Made by a program: the position numbers and the translations under genes
NCBI RefSeq assembly: GCF_024626525.1
Contig: NZ_JANJGU010000014.1
Location: forward strand, 34,788-98,787
Direction of reading: 5' to 3'
DNA length: 64,000 bases
From: Lederbergia panacisoli
Lineage (GTDB): Bacteria > Bacillota > Bacilli > Bacillales > Bacillaceae_C
Shown here: positions 18,599 through 27,381 of the stretch, one piece after another
How the letters are laid out: each line of letters opens with the position of its first letter
Numbering within the stretch: position 1 is the first letter of the stretch
The notes under the pieces: model-generated
Seen by the model: the letters and a program-made list of their open reading frames with translations, nothing else
Databases searched by the model: none
Told to the model about the DNA's origin: nothing

Positions 18599-19606
18599 AT
18601 GTCAGTAAAAATACTAGAAAATTATTTTGGAATAACAGCAAATCAAACGATCCAAGATGGAAATTCTGTTCGTTACAAAGTAGATAACTCACTTTATACT
18701 ATTATTCAAGTTACTCAATTGGAACAAGAGGCATTAATTGAATTATATGAGATGTCGGACCATATGGCAAAGTATGGAGATAATAAAGTTTCCACTTTTG
18801 TTCCTGGATTGAATGAAAAGTTTCTTGTCACGCATGAGAAACAAGATTATGTACTTATGCATAATTATTATTTTCCTCCTTCACGAAATAAAAACACTGG
18901 AAGAAAACTTGCTAAGTTCCATGAAAGGGGGAAATTAATTCAGGCTCCACTTACCGGAGCAAACCGGGTGGGACAGTGGAAATCATATTGGATCAAAAGA
19001 CTCGAACAAATTGAAAAAGTGTGGTCGGGCGTTATTCAAGAGAGAACGGGTGAAGAGTTTGAAACATTATTTATCAGATCATTTCCGTACTATCTTGGGC
19101 TTTGTGAAAATGCCATTCAATATGTAACGGATACGGAACTTGATGAAGAATTAACTTTTTCCGATATGGGAACGATAGGGCATCAAAGATTTCATGAAAA
19201 TGTATGGAATATACAAATGGAAATCAGGAATCCATTCGATTGGGTATTTGATCATCCATCAAGGGATATAGCGGAATGGATTAGGGATTGCTACTTTCGG
19301 AACAGTAGATCTTTTCAGCCGGATTTAACCCAATTTTTACGTGGATATGAATCCATTTCTCCATTAAGTGGATTTTCATGGAGGTTAATCTATGCTCGAT
19401 TACTTTTTCCGATACATTATTTTACTTGTATTGAAGATTATTATTTAACTTCATCCCAATGGACTCAAAAGCAATTAGAAGAAAGATTGAATAAGTATTT
19501 GCGGGATGCAAGGGATTACGAACGGTTTTTAGGGAACTTTTACCAATTGGCAGACGTAGGTAATGGTCATTTTCCGGTCATTGATTGGTTAGTTCCTTCT
19601 TATTGA
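18599..19606 (+). CDS. yutH: Spore coat protein YutH (CotS/APH-fold family)
   Basis: YutH-family protein (335 aa), a member of the CotS-like spore coat group with a degenerate aminoglycoside phosphotransferase fold. It shows family segments YYFPPSRNKNTGRKLAKFH and FDWVFDHPSRDIAEWIRD. The kinase catalytic HxD-x4-N motif is not apparent, consistent with a structural rather than catalytic role. The start ATG at 18599 follows AGAGGGG; the in-frame TTG at 18581 lacks such a site. Divergent from yutG. Confidence 0.83.
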   Translation: MSVKILENYFGITANQTIQDGNSVRYKVDNSLYTIIQVTQLEQEALIELYEMSDHMAKYGDNKVSTFVPGLNEKFLVTHEKQDYVLMHNYYFPPSRNKNTGRKLAKFHERGKLIQAPLTGANRVGQWKSYWIKRLEQIEKVWSGVIQERTGEEFETLFIRSFPYYLGLCENAIQYVTDTELDEELTFSDMGTIGHQRFHENVWNIQMEIRNPFDWVFDHPSRDIAEWIRDCYFRNSRSFQPDLTQFLRGYESISPLSGFSWRLIYARLLFPIHYFTCIEDYYLTSSQWTQKQLEERLNKYLRDARDYERFLGNFYQLADVGNGHFPVIDWLVPSY

Positions 19607-19613
19607 ACATGAA

Positions 19614-19645
19614 AAAAGAGCCTAAATTTTTTTCTTAGGCTCTTG
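19614..19645 (+). terminator. Terminator-like hairpin after yutH
   Basis: Stem AGAGCCTAA (19617-19625) with TTAGGCTCT (19635-19643) around a T-rich loop; the downstream T tract is weak. Confidence 0.65.
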
Positions 19646-19682
19646 TACATAAAATAATCTATATTTTGAATTTAGGCATTTA

Positions 19683-19837
19683 CTGTCCAGCTCCAGCGCC
19701 TATCGACTAGCAAACTTCCTGTCCTTCTCCCTACGATAAGTCAACATCGATTCACCTTGCAGGCTCATCGTGTTTCCTTTATCTCAGTCGAAGGCCCTGA
19801 AGTTTGTACGTCGATGAGCAAGGCGCTTGCGCTTTTC
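19683..19837. repeat. Dispersed ~155-bp repeat, full-length copy 1
   Basis: This element begins CTGTCCAGCTCCAGCGCC and ends AAGGCGCTTGCGCTTTTC. It is nearly identical (roughly nine bases in ten by eye) to the inverted copy at 34872-35026. Its ends carry imperfect inverted repeats (AGCGCC-TATCGAC against GTCGAT-GAGCA-AGGCGCT), so the transcript could fold as one long hairpin. No coding sequence is present. Confidence 0.85.
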
Positions 19838-19841
19838 CTAA

Positions 19842-20078
19842 TTAGAATACCTGCTCTACTTCTAATACGCCAGGGACTTCCTCAACCAATGCACGTTCAA
19901 TTCCAGCTTTCAAAGTGATCGTGGAACTTGGACAAGTTCCACATGCACCAAGTAGACGTAGTTTTACAATTCCGTCATCTACATCAACGAGTTCACAATC
20001 TCCGCCATCTCGAAGGAGGAATGGACGCAATTTATTTAATACTTCTTGAACTTGTTCCATCATTGTTTGTTCATACAT
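19842..20078 (-). CDS. yutI: NifU-like Fe-S scaffold/carrier protein YutI
   Basis: Small NfuA/NifU C-terminal-domain protein (78 aa) that carries Fe-S clusters through the motif CGTCPSS (residues 46-49 CxxC). The conserved [21 protein letters not shown] precedes it. AAGGAG lies at good spacing from the ATG. It complements the SUF genes at the left of the window and the A-type carrier yutM downstream. It is divergent from yuzD. Confidence 0.93.
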   Translation of the reverse strand: MYEQTMMEQVQEVLNKLRPFLLRDGGDCELVDVDDGIVKLRLLGACGTCPSSTITLKAGIERALVEEVPGVLEVEQVF

Positions 20079-20181
20079 TGATATCGACTCCTTTCCATAT
20101 AACCATTATAATCAGTATGAAGAAAAAAATCTATAAAACAATTTTATTCGATTTATCATGATAAAGGGGAGTGTGAAATTT

Positions 20182-20514
20182 TTGAAGAAGGAAGTTGAAA
20201 TTTTCGTTTATGGCGCTGAGCAAATTTGCGCAAGCTGTGTCGGTATGCCTTCATCTATAGAAACTTACGAATGGCTAGATGCAGCCATTTCTAGAAAATA
20301 CCCTAATCAACCTTTTACAATACGATATATAGATATTTTTAATCCGCCAACAGCAGAAACCCACCAAATGTTTGCTAATCAAGTGATTGAAGAGGATTTA
20401 TTTTATCCAGTCGTAACCATTGGCGAGAAAATTGTGGGTGAAGGAAATCCGAAATTGAAAGATATATATAGGGAGATGGAGAAGTACGGATATAAAGGGG
20501 TCAGTCCAACATAA
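20182..20514 (+). CDS. yuzD: YuzD-family thioredoxin-fold-like protein
   Basis: Conserved small protein (110 aa, DUF1462) of unknown function with a CxxC pair in EQICASCVGMPSS and a VEIFVYGAEQ start like thioredoxin-like proteins; the C-terminal YPVVTIGEKIVGEG resembles a thioredoxin-type cis-proline region. I choose TTG at 20182 (MKKEVEIF) because AAAGGGGAG lies at about 20164; starting at ATG 20158 would put that site inside the gene. Length then agrees with YuzD of B. subtilis. Neighbours suggest a link to Fe-S or redox metabolism. Confidence 0.8.
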   Translation: MKKEVEIFVYGAEQICASCVGMPSSIETYEWLDAAISRKYPNQPFTIRYIDIFNPPTAETHQMFANQVIEEDLFYPVVTIGEKIVGEGNPKLKDIYREMEKYGYKGVSPT

Positions 20515-20525
20515 GGACTGACCTA

Positions 20526-20599
20526 AAATTTTAGCCTGTCTAGCTCATCGCCTAACAACTAGCAAATTATGTCACTGAACAAGGCGTTTGCGCTTTTCG
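20526..20599. repeat. Internally deleted copy of the dispersed repeat
   Basis: It keeps the left end (CTGTCTAGCTCATCGCCTA, ACTAGCAAAT) and right end (AACAAGGCGTTTGCGCTTTTC) of the 155-bp element, but the centre is missing. It abuts the end of the yutJ gene. Confidence 0.65.
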
Positions 20600-21667
20600 T
20601 CAACCTTTATGAAACTTATACATCCAAAGGACACCAGACTTAAGGATTCTCGCTATTCTACCAGTTATGGCACGATCAGCCATTAAACCGAATCCTTGTT
20701 TTTTCCCTAAAGAACCAAGAACGCCCTTCAATTTAATTGTAGGCATTTCTTCTGGAAGCTCTTTTCCTTCCCAACGCTTTGTAAGAATGGTCACGATTTG
20801 CTCTGCTTGTCCTTCTGCCAGTTGAGCACTCGGAGCATAAGGTAGACTTGCACAATCTCCTACCACATAAATATTTTCGTGATTAGGGATATTATGATAT
20901 TTTGTTAAAATGACCCTGCCATGCTTATCCTTTTCTACATTCAATTCTCGGACAAGTTTATTAGGTTGAATCCCTGCAGTCCAGACAATCACATCTGTAG
21001 AAATGGGCTCATCGTTGTTGAACAACAATTGATCTTCTACCCTTGTAATATTCGCTTCGTTTACCACATCGACGCCATTCATATTAAACCAATTTTGAAC
21101 ATAACGGCTAATTCTCTCAGGAAAAGAAGAAAGAATCGTTTTTCCACGGTCAAATAATTTAATGATTAAGTCTGGACGGCTTTCCCGGAGTTCACTAGCA
21201 AGCTCGATACCGCTTAAGCCACCACCAACAATGCTGACAAAGGAGTTGGCTGGTAAATTATTAAGTTTTTGATATGTATCTCGAGCTTTTCCGATCGTTT
21301 GAATACTATAAGTAAACGTATCTGCTCCAGGAATATTATGGAATTTATCCTCACATCCCAGTCCGATGATCAGTTCGTCAAAGGGGACAGGTTCTGAATT
21401 AGATAAAATAATTTCTTTTTGTTCCAGGTTTATGTTTATTACTTCGCCATATAAGATATTTAAATTTGGATGCTCTGGAAAAGCAACCCGTACTTCTTGA
21501 TCTGAAATTGTCCCAGCTGCTAGAGCATAGTACTCAGTTTTCAAGGAGTGATATGGTACTCGGTCTATTAATGTAATCGTCACATCGTTCGGCAGATGAT
21601 TTGGTAGTAATTCACGCAGGACACGCATATTTCCGTATCCTCCACCGAGCAATACTAATTTTTTCAT
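20600..21667 (-). CDS. yutJ: NADH dehydrogenase-like FAD protein YutJ
   Basis: Pyridine nucleotide-disulfide oxidoreductase related to type II NADH dehydrogenases (355 aa). It has an FAD-binding N-terminus (LVLLGGGYGNMRVL), an NAD-binding GGGLSGIELASEL and the C-terminal FAD motif VVGDCASLPY. It is about 50 residues shorter than the type II NADH dehydrogenase at 24191 and lacks an obvious C-terminal membrane helix. A Fur-box-like sequence lies about 40 bp upstream. The electron acceptor is unknown. Its position between yuzD and yuzB agrees with B. subtilis. Confidence 0.85.
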   Translation of the reverse strand: MKKLVLLGGGYGNMRVLRELLPNHLPNDVTITLIDRVPYHSLKTEYYALAAGTISDQEVRVAFPEHPNLNILYGEVININLEQKEIILSNSEPVPFDELIIGLGCEDKFHNIPGADTFTYSIQTIGKARDTYQKLNNLPANSFVSIVGGGLSGIELASELRESRPDLIIKLFDRGKTILSSFPERISRYVQNWFNMNGVDVVNEANITRVEDQLLFNNDEPISTDVIVWTAGIQPNKLVRELNVEKDKHGRVILTKYHNIPNHENIYVVGDCASLPYAPSAQLAEGQAEQIVTILTKRWEGKELPEEMPTIKLKGVLGSLGKKQGFGLMADRAITGRIARILKSGVLWMYKFHKG

Positions 21668-21705
21668 GAAAAATATCTCCTTTTTGCCGTCAACTTGAAG
21701 AAAAA

Positions 21706-21720
21706 TGATAATAATGATAA
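21706..21720. promoter_or_regulatory. Fur-box-like 15-mer upstream of yutJ
   Basis: TGATAATAATGATAA resembles the Fur core TGATAATNATTATCA with two mismatches, about 40 bp before yutJ on the minus strand and overlapping its likely -10 region (TATCAT on the minus strand). Confidence 0.4.
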
Positions 21721-21894
21721 CACATTCATATTAATCCCACGTAAAAGTATAGCCGATTCCTATTTTATATACAACAATCGAATAAATGCTTTCTAGGGGA
21801 AAATTAGATTCAATAAATGCATTTCGACTTTTCAATATATATCCTACCCTTTGACTATCGATGTTGAAACAGGTAGGATTATATTGTTATGTAT

Positions 21895-21933
21895 TGTCCA
21901 GCTACAGCGCTTAGCAAGGCGCTTGCGCTTTTC
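21895..21933. repeat. Minimal copy of the dispersed repeat (ends only)
   Basis: The two ends of the 155-bp element (TTGTCCAGCTACAGCGC and AGCAAGGCGCTTGCGCTTTTC) are joined with the middle missing. It lies directly before the ribosome binding site of yuzB. Confidence 0.7.
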
Positions 21934-21949
21934 TTTTTGAGGTGATTTC

Positions 21950-22186
21950 TTGAATCCTATTATTGAATTTTGTATAAGTAATTTAGGTAGTGGGGGATAT
22001 GAGGCTTTGCAGATCTTGGAGGAAGATCCGGATTTAGATATTGTTGAGTACGGTTGTCTTGACCATTGTGATTTATGCGCTGAAACGTTATATGCACTTG
22101 TTAATGGTGATGTTGTAACAGGAGAGACTCCTGAAATGCTTGTTAAAGCCATTTATCAATATATTGAAGAAAATCCAATGTTTTAA
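21950..22186 (+). CDS. yuzB: YuzB-family protein (DUF1450)
   Basis: Small cysteine-containing protein (78 aa, DUF1450/YuzB) of unknown function. The cysteines are C8 in EFCISNLG and a cluster in EYGCLDHCDLCAETLYAL, which could bind a metal or an Fe-S cluster. The start is TTG at 21950 with GAGGTGA at 21939-21945. It lies between the redox genes yutJ and yutM. Confidence 0.85.
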   Translation: MNPIIEFCISNLGSGGYEALQILEEDPDLDIVEYGCLDHCDLCAETLYALVNGDVVTGETPEMLVKAIYQYIEENPMF

Positions 22187-22260
22187 TATGACACATCAGT
22201 TGAGAATGAGCCATTTCAAGTATATACTTAATATATATGTAAGAAGAAAGGAGTGCACAT

Positions 22261-22623
22261 ATGAGTACAACCATAACATTAACAGAAGCCGCAGCTTTAC
22301 AAATTAAAGATATGATGAAACATAATGGAGAGGAAAATGCATATTTTCGTTTTTCCATAAATGGTGGTGGCTGTAGCGGCTTATCATACGGCATGAGTTT
22401 AGACCATGAAAAATCAGACACCGACACTTTTTTCGAGCAGTTTGATATCCCTGTTGTCATAGATAAGGAAAGTGCGCCACTTTTGACAGGAACGGTTATT
22501 GACTACAAGCAAAGCTTAATGGGGGGCGGCTTTACGATTGATAACCCGAATGCCCTCGTTTCTTGCGGATGTGGTTCATCCTTCCGCACTGCGAAAGTCG
22601 AAGGCACCCCGGAGAAATGTTAA
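22261..22623 (+). CDS. yutM: A-type Fe-S carrier YutM (IscA/SufA family)
   Basis: HesB/IscA-type iron-sulfur carrier (120 aa). The three ligand cysteines are visible: C38 in NGGGCSGLSYG and the pair CGCGSSF near residue 101. These proteins hand clusters to apo-enzymes. The ATG follows GAAAGGAG. It has its own terminator. It forms a functional group with the sufU-sufB genes and yutI of the same window. Confidence 0.94.
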   Translation: MSTTITLTEAAALQIKDMMKHNGEENAYFRFSINGGGCSGLSYGMSLDHEKSDTDTFFEQFDIPVVIDKESAPLLTGTVIDYKQSLMGGGFTIDNPNALVSCGCGSSFRTAKVEGTPEKC

Positions 22624-22632
22624 GCAATTATA

Positions 22633-22668
22633 AAAAGAGCCAGAGGTGAATGCCCTCGGCTCTTTACT
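22633..22668 (+). terminator. Terminator after yutM
   Basis: Stem AAAGAGCCAGAGG with CCTCGGCTCTTT followed by a T-rich tract. Confidence 0.82.
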
Positions 22669-22670
22669 TT

Positions 22671-22775
22671 TTTCAACTAGCAAACTTCTTGTCCTTTTCT
22701 TTTGCATAAGGAAGCGAGACTCGTCCCTCGTAGGATTTTCTTTACCGCAAGTCCTTTGGCCGAAATAGGATCATC
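22671..22775. repeat. Decayed copy of the dispersed repeat
   Basis: Partial similarity to 19683-19837: CAACTAGCAAACTTCTTGTC followed by a diverged middle with AGGATCATCGAC at its right end. The next ~75 bp before the reductase gene contain a small CCAC/GTGG hairpin (22789-22800 region) but no gene. Confidence 0.5.
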
Positions 22776-22851
22776 GACTAAAAACGCCACGTTCTGTGGC
22801 TGAGTCGGCGGATCAACCTTCTGTGAATCTGTATGCGTGGACAGGCGGTTT

Positions 22852-23850
22852 TTACTGCTCAAACAAAGAAGTACTATGCATTGGCTGCAAGCGTGCTTTC
22901 GGATCTAAATATGCTTTTGCATTACTGACGGCGGTTGGTGCTTCACCGAATCCAGTTGCAATTAATTTTATTTTTCCAGGGTAAGTTGTAATATCTCCTG
23001 CAGCATATATACCTGGAATATTTGTTTCTGTTTTACTGTTCACAACGATTGAATTTTTTTCGATTTCCAGTCCCCAGTCTTTAATGGGACCAAGTGAAGA
23101 AACGAAACCATAATTTACGATTAAGGAATCAAGTTCTACAGAAATTTTTCTTTCTCCTTTTACTTCTTCCAGTAAAAGCTCTCTAATTGCTTCGTTATCA
23201 CAATTAAGACCAGAAGCTACAAAAGGAGTAAGAATTTCTACTTTAGAATTCATCAATTGAACCACACTGCTTTCATGAGCACGGAACTTATCCCTACGAT
23301 GGATCAACGTGACTTTTTCTGCAATTGGTTCAAGCATTAATGCCCAGTCAACCGCTGAGTCACCACCTCCAAGAATAGCAACTCTTTGGCCGGCAAACTT
23401 TTTCATGTCATCTATAAAATAGTGAAGGTTTTTTCCTTCGAATTGTGAAGCTGGCTCTATCTCAAGGCGCCGCGGTTGAAAAGCCCCGATTCCGGCAGTA
23501 ATGATAATGGTTTTGGAATAATGAATTTCTTCATCAGAAGTGAGTTTAAACGTTCCATCTTCCAATTTTTCTACACCTTTAACTGCTTGTCCAAGGCAAA
23601 CAGTCGGTGAAAACATAGACATCTGTTTTGTTAAATTATTCACTAATTCCTGGGCTTTTATTTTTGGAAAACCCGCAACATCATATATATACTTTTCAGG
23701 ATAAAGGGTAGCAAGCTGACCGCCAAGCTGTGGAAGGCTTTCAATAATTTTCACACTGGCATCTCTCATGCCTCCGTAAAATGCGGTAAACAGACCTGTT
23801 GGTCCTCCTCCTAAAATGGTAATATCATATATTTTTTGATCTTCTTTCAA
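22852..23850 (-). CDS. yumC: Ferredoxin/flavodoxin-NADP+ reductase, thioredoxin-reductase-like (YumC)
   Basis: FAD- and NADPH-binding enzyme (332 aa) that passes electrons from NADPH to ferredoxin or flavodoxin. FAD motif [15 protein letters not shown] near the N-terminus, NADPH motif [15 protein letters not shown] in the middle, and [23 protein letters not shown] near the C-terminus. The redox-active CxxC of thioredoxin reductases is absent, which separates the YumC type from TrxB. RBS GGGAGGGA is upstream on the minus strand. It is divergent from the NADH dehydrogenase gene. Confidence 0.92.
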   Translation of the reverse strand: MKEDQKIYDITILGGGPTGLFTAFYGGMRDASVKIIESLPQLGGQLATLYPEKYIYDVAGFPKIKAQELVNNLTKQMSMFSPTVCLGQAVKGVEKLEDGTFKLTSDEEIHYSKTIIITAGIGAFQPRRLEIEPASQFEGKNLHYFIDDMKKFAGQRVAILGGGDSAVDWALMLEPIAEKVTLIHRRDKFRAHESSVVQLMNSKVEILTPFVASGLNCDNEAIRELLLEEVKGERKISVELDSLIVNYGFVSSLGPIKDWGLEIEKNSIVVNSKTETNIPGIYAAGDITTYPGKIKLIATGFGEAPTAVSNAKAYLDPKARLQPMHSTSLFEQ

Positions 23851-24016
23851 AGAAAATCCCTCCCATGTTACTTGAAAAATTCATCCTACACATCATATCA
23901 CATACGAGAGAATCTTACATAATCCTATTATTCGCGTACATATTAAGAATATAAAGTATGCATACTAGCTTTCTGGATTTTGAATATTACTAATTTTCGT
24001 TTTTATTCAATATTGC

Positions 24017-24044
24017 TTGAAAAAGAAGTAGAAAAGCATATAAT
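24017..24044 (+). promoter_or_regulatory. Putative promoter upstream of the NADH dehydrogenase gene
   Basis: TTGAAA (24017-24022), 16-bp spacer, TATAAT (24039-24044). The resulting leader would be about 140 nt and includes AAAGGAG at 24047-24053 followed by very short open frames (for example ATG at 24067, 13 codons). Confidence 0.55.
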
Positions 24045-24097
24045 GTAAAGGAGATGTTAATAATTTATGACATTTTTCTGGCTTTTTTTTGCGTTGT

Positions 24098-24115
24098 ACG
24101 TGAATTGAATCACAT
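24098..24115. promoter_or_regulatory. Rex/Fnr-like palindrome upstream of NADH dehydrogenase
   Basis: ACGTGA-N6-TCACAT, close to the Rex consensus TTGTGA-N6-TCACAA and to the TGTGA-N6-TCACA core of Crp/Fnr-type regulators. It lies 76 bp upstream of the type II NADH dehydrogenase, a known Rex target class in Bacillus. Confidence 0.5.
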
Positions 24116-24190
24116 TAAGCACTTATAACATTTTATTTTAACTCTCGTACAAACTAATAATAATACGTAGTAAAGGTGGAAGTGTATATT

Positions 24191-25408
24191 ATGAAGAGGC
24201 CCAAAATCGTTGTATTAGGTGCTGGTTACGGGGGATTAATGACAGTAACCCGTCTGCAAAAACAGCTTGGCAATAACGAAGCTGACATCGTTTTAGTAAA
24301 CAAAAATGATTACCACTACGAAACTACATGGCTCCATGAAGCTTCTGCAGGTACACTTCATCATGACCGTGTTCGCTATGACGTTAAAGATGTTATCGAT
24401 GGAAGCAAAGTTGACTTTGTTCAAGCAACCGCTTTAAAAGTCGACCATCAAGCGAAAAAGGTCATGCTAGATAATGGTGAACTTGATTATGATTATTTAG
24501 TTGTAGCCCTTGGTGGTGCTTCAGAAACTTTCGGAATTAAAGGTTTGGACAAGTATGCATTCTCGATTGTCAATGTGAATGCAGCCCGCCAAATTCGTGA
24601 GCATATTGAATATCAATTTGCTACATATAAGGCAGAAGAAGTAAAAAATCCAAACCGTTTAACAATCGTTGTCGGCGGTGCTGGTTTTACAGGCATCGAA
24701 TTCTTAGGGGAACTTGGAAATAGAATTCCAAAACTTTGCAAAGAATATGACATCGATCAAAAGTTAGTAAGAGTTGTGTGTGTGGAAGCAGCTCCAACTG
24801 CTTTACCTGGATTCGATCCAGAACTAGTTCAATATGCGATGGCTCACTTAGAGAAAAAGGGCATCGAATTTATGATTGGAACTGCCATCAAAGAAGCGAC
24901 TCCTGAAGGGATTATCGTGGCAAAAGGTGAAAGCGAAACAGAAGAGATTAATGCTGAAACCGTTATTTGGGCAGCTGGTGTTCGTGGAAACCCAATTATT
25001 GAAGCTTCTGAATTTGAAAATATGCGCGGTCGTGTAAAAGTGGATCCAGATTTACGTGCTCCCGGCCTTTCTGATGTATTTGTTATCGGTGACTGCTCTC
25101 TTGTTATCAATGAAGAAATCAATCGCCCATATCCACCAACAGCGCAAATTGCTATGCAACAAGGTGAATTGGTAGCAAGCAATATTGCAAAATTGGTCAA
25201 AGGGAATACACAATTGAGTTCATTCAGTTTTGATAATAAAGGTACTGTATGTTCTCTTGGCGATGATGATGCAATTGGGGTTGTATTCGGAAAGAAAGTA
25301 ACAGGCTCTAAAGCATCATTTATGAAAAAAATGATTGATAACCGAGCGTTGCTTATGATTGGCGGAGTTCCGCTAACAATGAAAAAAGGGAAATTCAACT
25401 TTTTTTAA
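24191..25408 (+). CDS. yumB: Type II NADH dehydrogenase (YumB-like)
   Basis: Single-subunit NADH:quinone oxidoreductase (405 aa) that feeds electrons to menaquinone on the inner face of the membrane. FAD motif [16 protein letters not shown] motif [20 protein letters not shown] motif [10 protein letters not shown] and the quinone-site segment [14 protein letters not shown] are visible. The start ATG at 24191 is preferred because AAAGGTGGAAG lies just upstream; the in-frame GTG at 24176 is within that site. A Rex-like palindrome precedes it and a terminator follows. Confidence 0.93.
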   Translation: MKRPKIVVLGAGYGGLMTVTRLQKQLGNNEADIVLVNKNDYHYETTWLHEASAGTLHHDRVRYDVKDVIDGSKVDFVQATALKVDHQAKKVMLDNGELDYDYLVVALGGASETFGIKGLDKYAFSIVNVNAARQIREHIEYQFATYKAEEVKNPNRLTIVVGGAGFTGIEFLGELGNRIPKLCKEYDIDQKLVRVVCVEAAPTALPGFDPELVQYAMAHLEKKGIEFMIGTAIKEATPEGIIVAKGESETEEINAETVIWAAGVRGNPIIEASEFENMRGRVKVDPDLRAPGLSDVFVIGDCSLVINEEINRPYPPTAQIAMQQGELVASNIAKLVKGNTQLSSFSFDNKGTVCSLGDDDAIGVVFGKKVTGSKASFMKKMIDNRALLMIGGVPLTMKKGKFNFF

Positions 25409-25422
25409 AAACTATTAAAGAA

Positions 25423-25456
25423 GAGGCGGAGTCTTAAATCGATTCTGCCTTTTTTA
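25423..25456 (+). terminator. Terminator after yumB
   Basis: Stem AGGCGGAGTC (25424-25433) with GATTCTGCCT (25441-25450), two G-T pairs, then six T residues. Confidence 0.8.
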
Positions 25457-25547
25457 TGTCATTAAATTGCCTTAATTATGACGATTGACGCTCTTTCTTT
25501 CATCTAGTAGACTTAGGAATAGTGCAAAATCAAGGGGGGATTTATCC

Positions 25548-25868
25548 ATGTCGATAATTCCAATATTATTAGTATCCATGCTGCTGTTTTTCGTTTTATT
25601 TTTTGGTATTGGATTTTTATTAAATATGTTGCTGCGAATGACATGGATCATGGCGGTCATTTATCCAATCGTTGCAATATTGATTATAAACAAAGCAGAT
25701 TTCAGTGAATACTTTACGAACACTAGTGCATCTTTTTCAAGTTTGGGAAATAGCTTATCTACACTTGCTCCATTTGATATCGCCATTTTAGCGAGTGGAT
25801 TATTAGGTGCCGTTAGTTCAGGAGTGACTATGCGAGTACTTCGTGCAAAAGGATATAGAATGTTTTAA
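25548..25868 (+). CDS. yuiB: YuiB-like membrane protein
   Basis: Small integral membrane protein (106 aa) with at least three hydrophobic segments (IPILLVSMLLFFVLFFGIGF, TWIMAVIYPIVAILII, IAILASGLLGAVSSG). Function unknown. ATG at 25548 follows AAGGGGGGA; upstream in-frame codons lack a ribosome site. Position between yumB and yuiC matches B. subtilis. Confidence 0.8.
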   Translation: MSIIPILLVSMLLFFVLFFGIGFLLNMLLRMTWIMAVIYPIVAILIINKADFSEYFTNTSASFSSLGNSLSTLAPFDIAILASGLLGAVSSGVTMRVLRAKGYRMF

Positions 25869-25994
25869 GGACTTTCTCATAAGGAAGTCTTTTTAATATG
25901 TTGTTTTTATAATTCGTATTTTTCAGTATTTTTTATACTAAAGGAATAATTCCTCTCAAAATGGGAAAGTATTAGTTTTGAGAGGAGTGTATGG

Positions 25995-26693
25995 ATGTTA
26001 TACGTTAAACAGACGAGTAAAAGAATCATGATGATTGTTTTATTTATTGGGGCGTTATTTGCAACATTTGAATCTATCACAGGGATGAATGCAAGAACAT
26101 TTGTAGTGAAAGCTGCACCTAATATAACCACAGAATTTGAAAAAAAGTTTTTTGTGTTCCCACACATAACAGAAAGACGATATTTATTAAAGAATATGTA
26201 TAGTGCGATAGAGGAACAGCTTACATATCGGGCAAGTTCCGCCAAAACGAGTGAACCAAAATCGTTGGAAAATGAAGATTGGTCCCAATATCCCACTATG
26301 GAAGTTACAGCAACAGGTTATACAGCTGGTGTCGAGTCAACTGGGAAAAGACCGGGTCATCCGCTCTATGGTGTTACGTATTCAGGTGTAAAAGTTAAAA
26401 GAGATATGTATTCAACCATAGCGGCAGATATCAATGTTTTTCCGCTTGGTACCATTTTATATATTCCTGGCTACGGTTATGGAGTAGTGGCAGATACCGG
26501 ATCGGCCATTAAAGGGAATACGATTGATTTGTATTATGAAACAGTAGATGAAGTGTATAAAGAGTGGGGAAAACAAAAACTAGAAGTATATATCATTCAA
26601 GAAGGAAATGGTACATTAACTGAAAAAGATTTAACTGCATTGAATGAGAATGAAACAATGCAAGTGTTTCGTCAAAAGTTTTTTAAAAAATAA
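25995..26693 (+). CDS. yuiC: 3D-domain cell-wall protein YuiC (Sps-type)
   Basis: Exported protein (232 aa) with an N-terminal membrane or signal segment (residues 10-25) and a C-terminal 3D domain related to MltA and the stationary-phase survival (Sps) muralytic proteins. The three aspartates lie in [20 protein letters not shown] and NTIDLYYET. Such enzymes cleave peptidoglycan glycan strands. The start ATG at 25995 follows GAGAGGAG. It ends at a terminator. Confidence 0.88.
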   Translation: MLYVKQTSKRIMMIVLFIGALFATFESITGMNARTFVVKAAPNITTEFEKKFFVFPHITERRYLLKNMYSAIEEQLTYRASSAKTSEPKSLENEDWSQYPTMEVTATGYTAGVESTGKRPGHPLYGVTYSGVKVKRDMYSTIAADINVFPLGTILYIPGYGYGVVADTGSAIKGNTIDLYYETVDEVYKEWGKQKLEVYIIQEGNGTLTEKDLTALNENETMQVFRQKFFKK

Positions 26694-26701
26694 TAAATGA
26701 A

Positions 26702-26736
26702 AAAGAAGCGGCTGATCCATATCCCGCTTCTTTTGT
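26702..26736 (+). terminator. Terminator between yuiC and yuiD
   Basis: Stem AAAAGAAGCGG (26702-26712) with CCGCTTCTTTT (26724-26734); it is near-symmetrical and may work for both convergent genes. Confidence 0.82.
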
Positions 26737-26740
26737 ATGA

Positions 26741-27232
26741 TTAAATTACAACTAATAAATTATGCAGGGCTACTGCCCAAACAATTCCTGTCAGTCCTCC
26801 GAAAAATACTTCGACCGGTTTATGACCTAATAATTCTTTTAACTTTATAAACTCCATCTGTTTTTCTTTATGTGTTTTTCCTTGCCAAACATGTATATCT
26901 GAAATCATTTTTTGAAAATCCACGGATAGTCTATTAAGAACGGCCGCCTGTTCTCCGGCTTGTCTTCTGACTCCCGTTGCATCGAACATGACGATGATTG
27001 CAAAGATAGCTGATACTGCAAAAAGAGTTGAACCTAAACCTGCATCAAGTGCAACACTAGTTGTTAATGCTGTGACTCCCGCTGAATGGGAACTAGGCAT
27101 TCCTCCTGTTGAGGTAATAAGTGTCCAATCTGTCTTTTTTGTCATAATAAAATGTAAGGGCACTTTAATAAATTGTGCAAAGAATATGGCGGTGAGTGCA
27201 GCCCAAAAGGGGAAATTATGCAGGAACTCCAT
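26741..27232 (-). CDS. yuiD: Divergent PAP2 family protein YuiD
   Basis: Membrane protein (163 aa) of the divergent PAP2 group (DUF212), related to acid phosphatase/vanadium-haloperoxidase lipid phosphatases. Conserved segments are GGMPSSHSAGVTAL and DATGVRRQAGEQA. The start ATG at 27232 is preferred over 27241 because AAAGG directly abuts the latter. The C-terminus has GHKPVEVFFGGLTG and a last membrane helix. It is divergent from pepA with about 150 bp between starts. Confidence 0.86.
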   Translation of the reverse strand: MEFLHNFPFWAALTAIFFAQFIKVPLHFIMTKKTDWTLITSTGGMPSSHSAGVTALTTSVALDAGLGSTLFAVSAIFAIIVMFDATGVRRQAGEQAAVLNRLSVDFQKMISDIHVWQGKTHKEKQMEFIKLKELLGHKPVEVFFGGLTGIVWAVALHNLLVVI

Positions 27233-27381
27233 TCGAAACATCCTTTCACGTTGATGCAATTGACGGTTCCATTTATAATACCACAATATATTAAAAGAAA
27301 TCATGTTTAATTTTTATAAATAAACTTCGATAGTCGAAATATAATCGTATATCATTTATAATTTATTTTGAGGTGAATGAA

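Noticed and set aside
24844..25398. 184-codon open frame antisense to the NADH dehydrogenase gene
   Set aside because: It lies wholly within a well-conserved gene, has no ribosome site, and its composition reflects the opposite strand's codon use.
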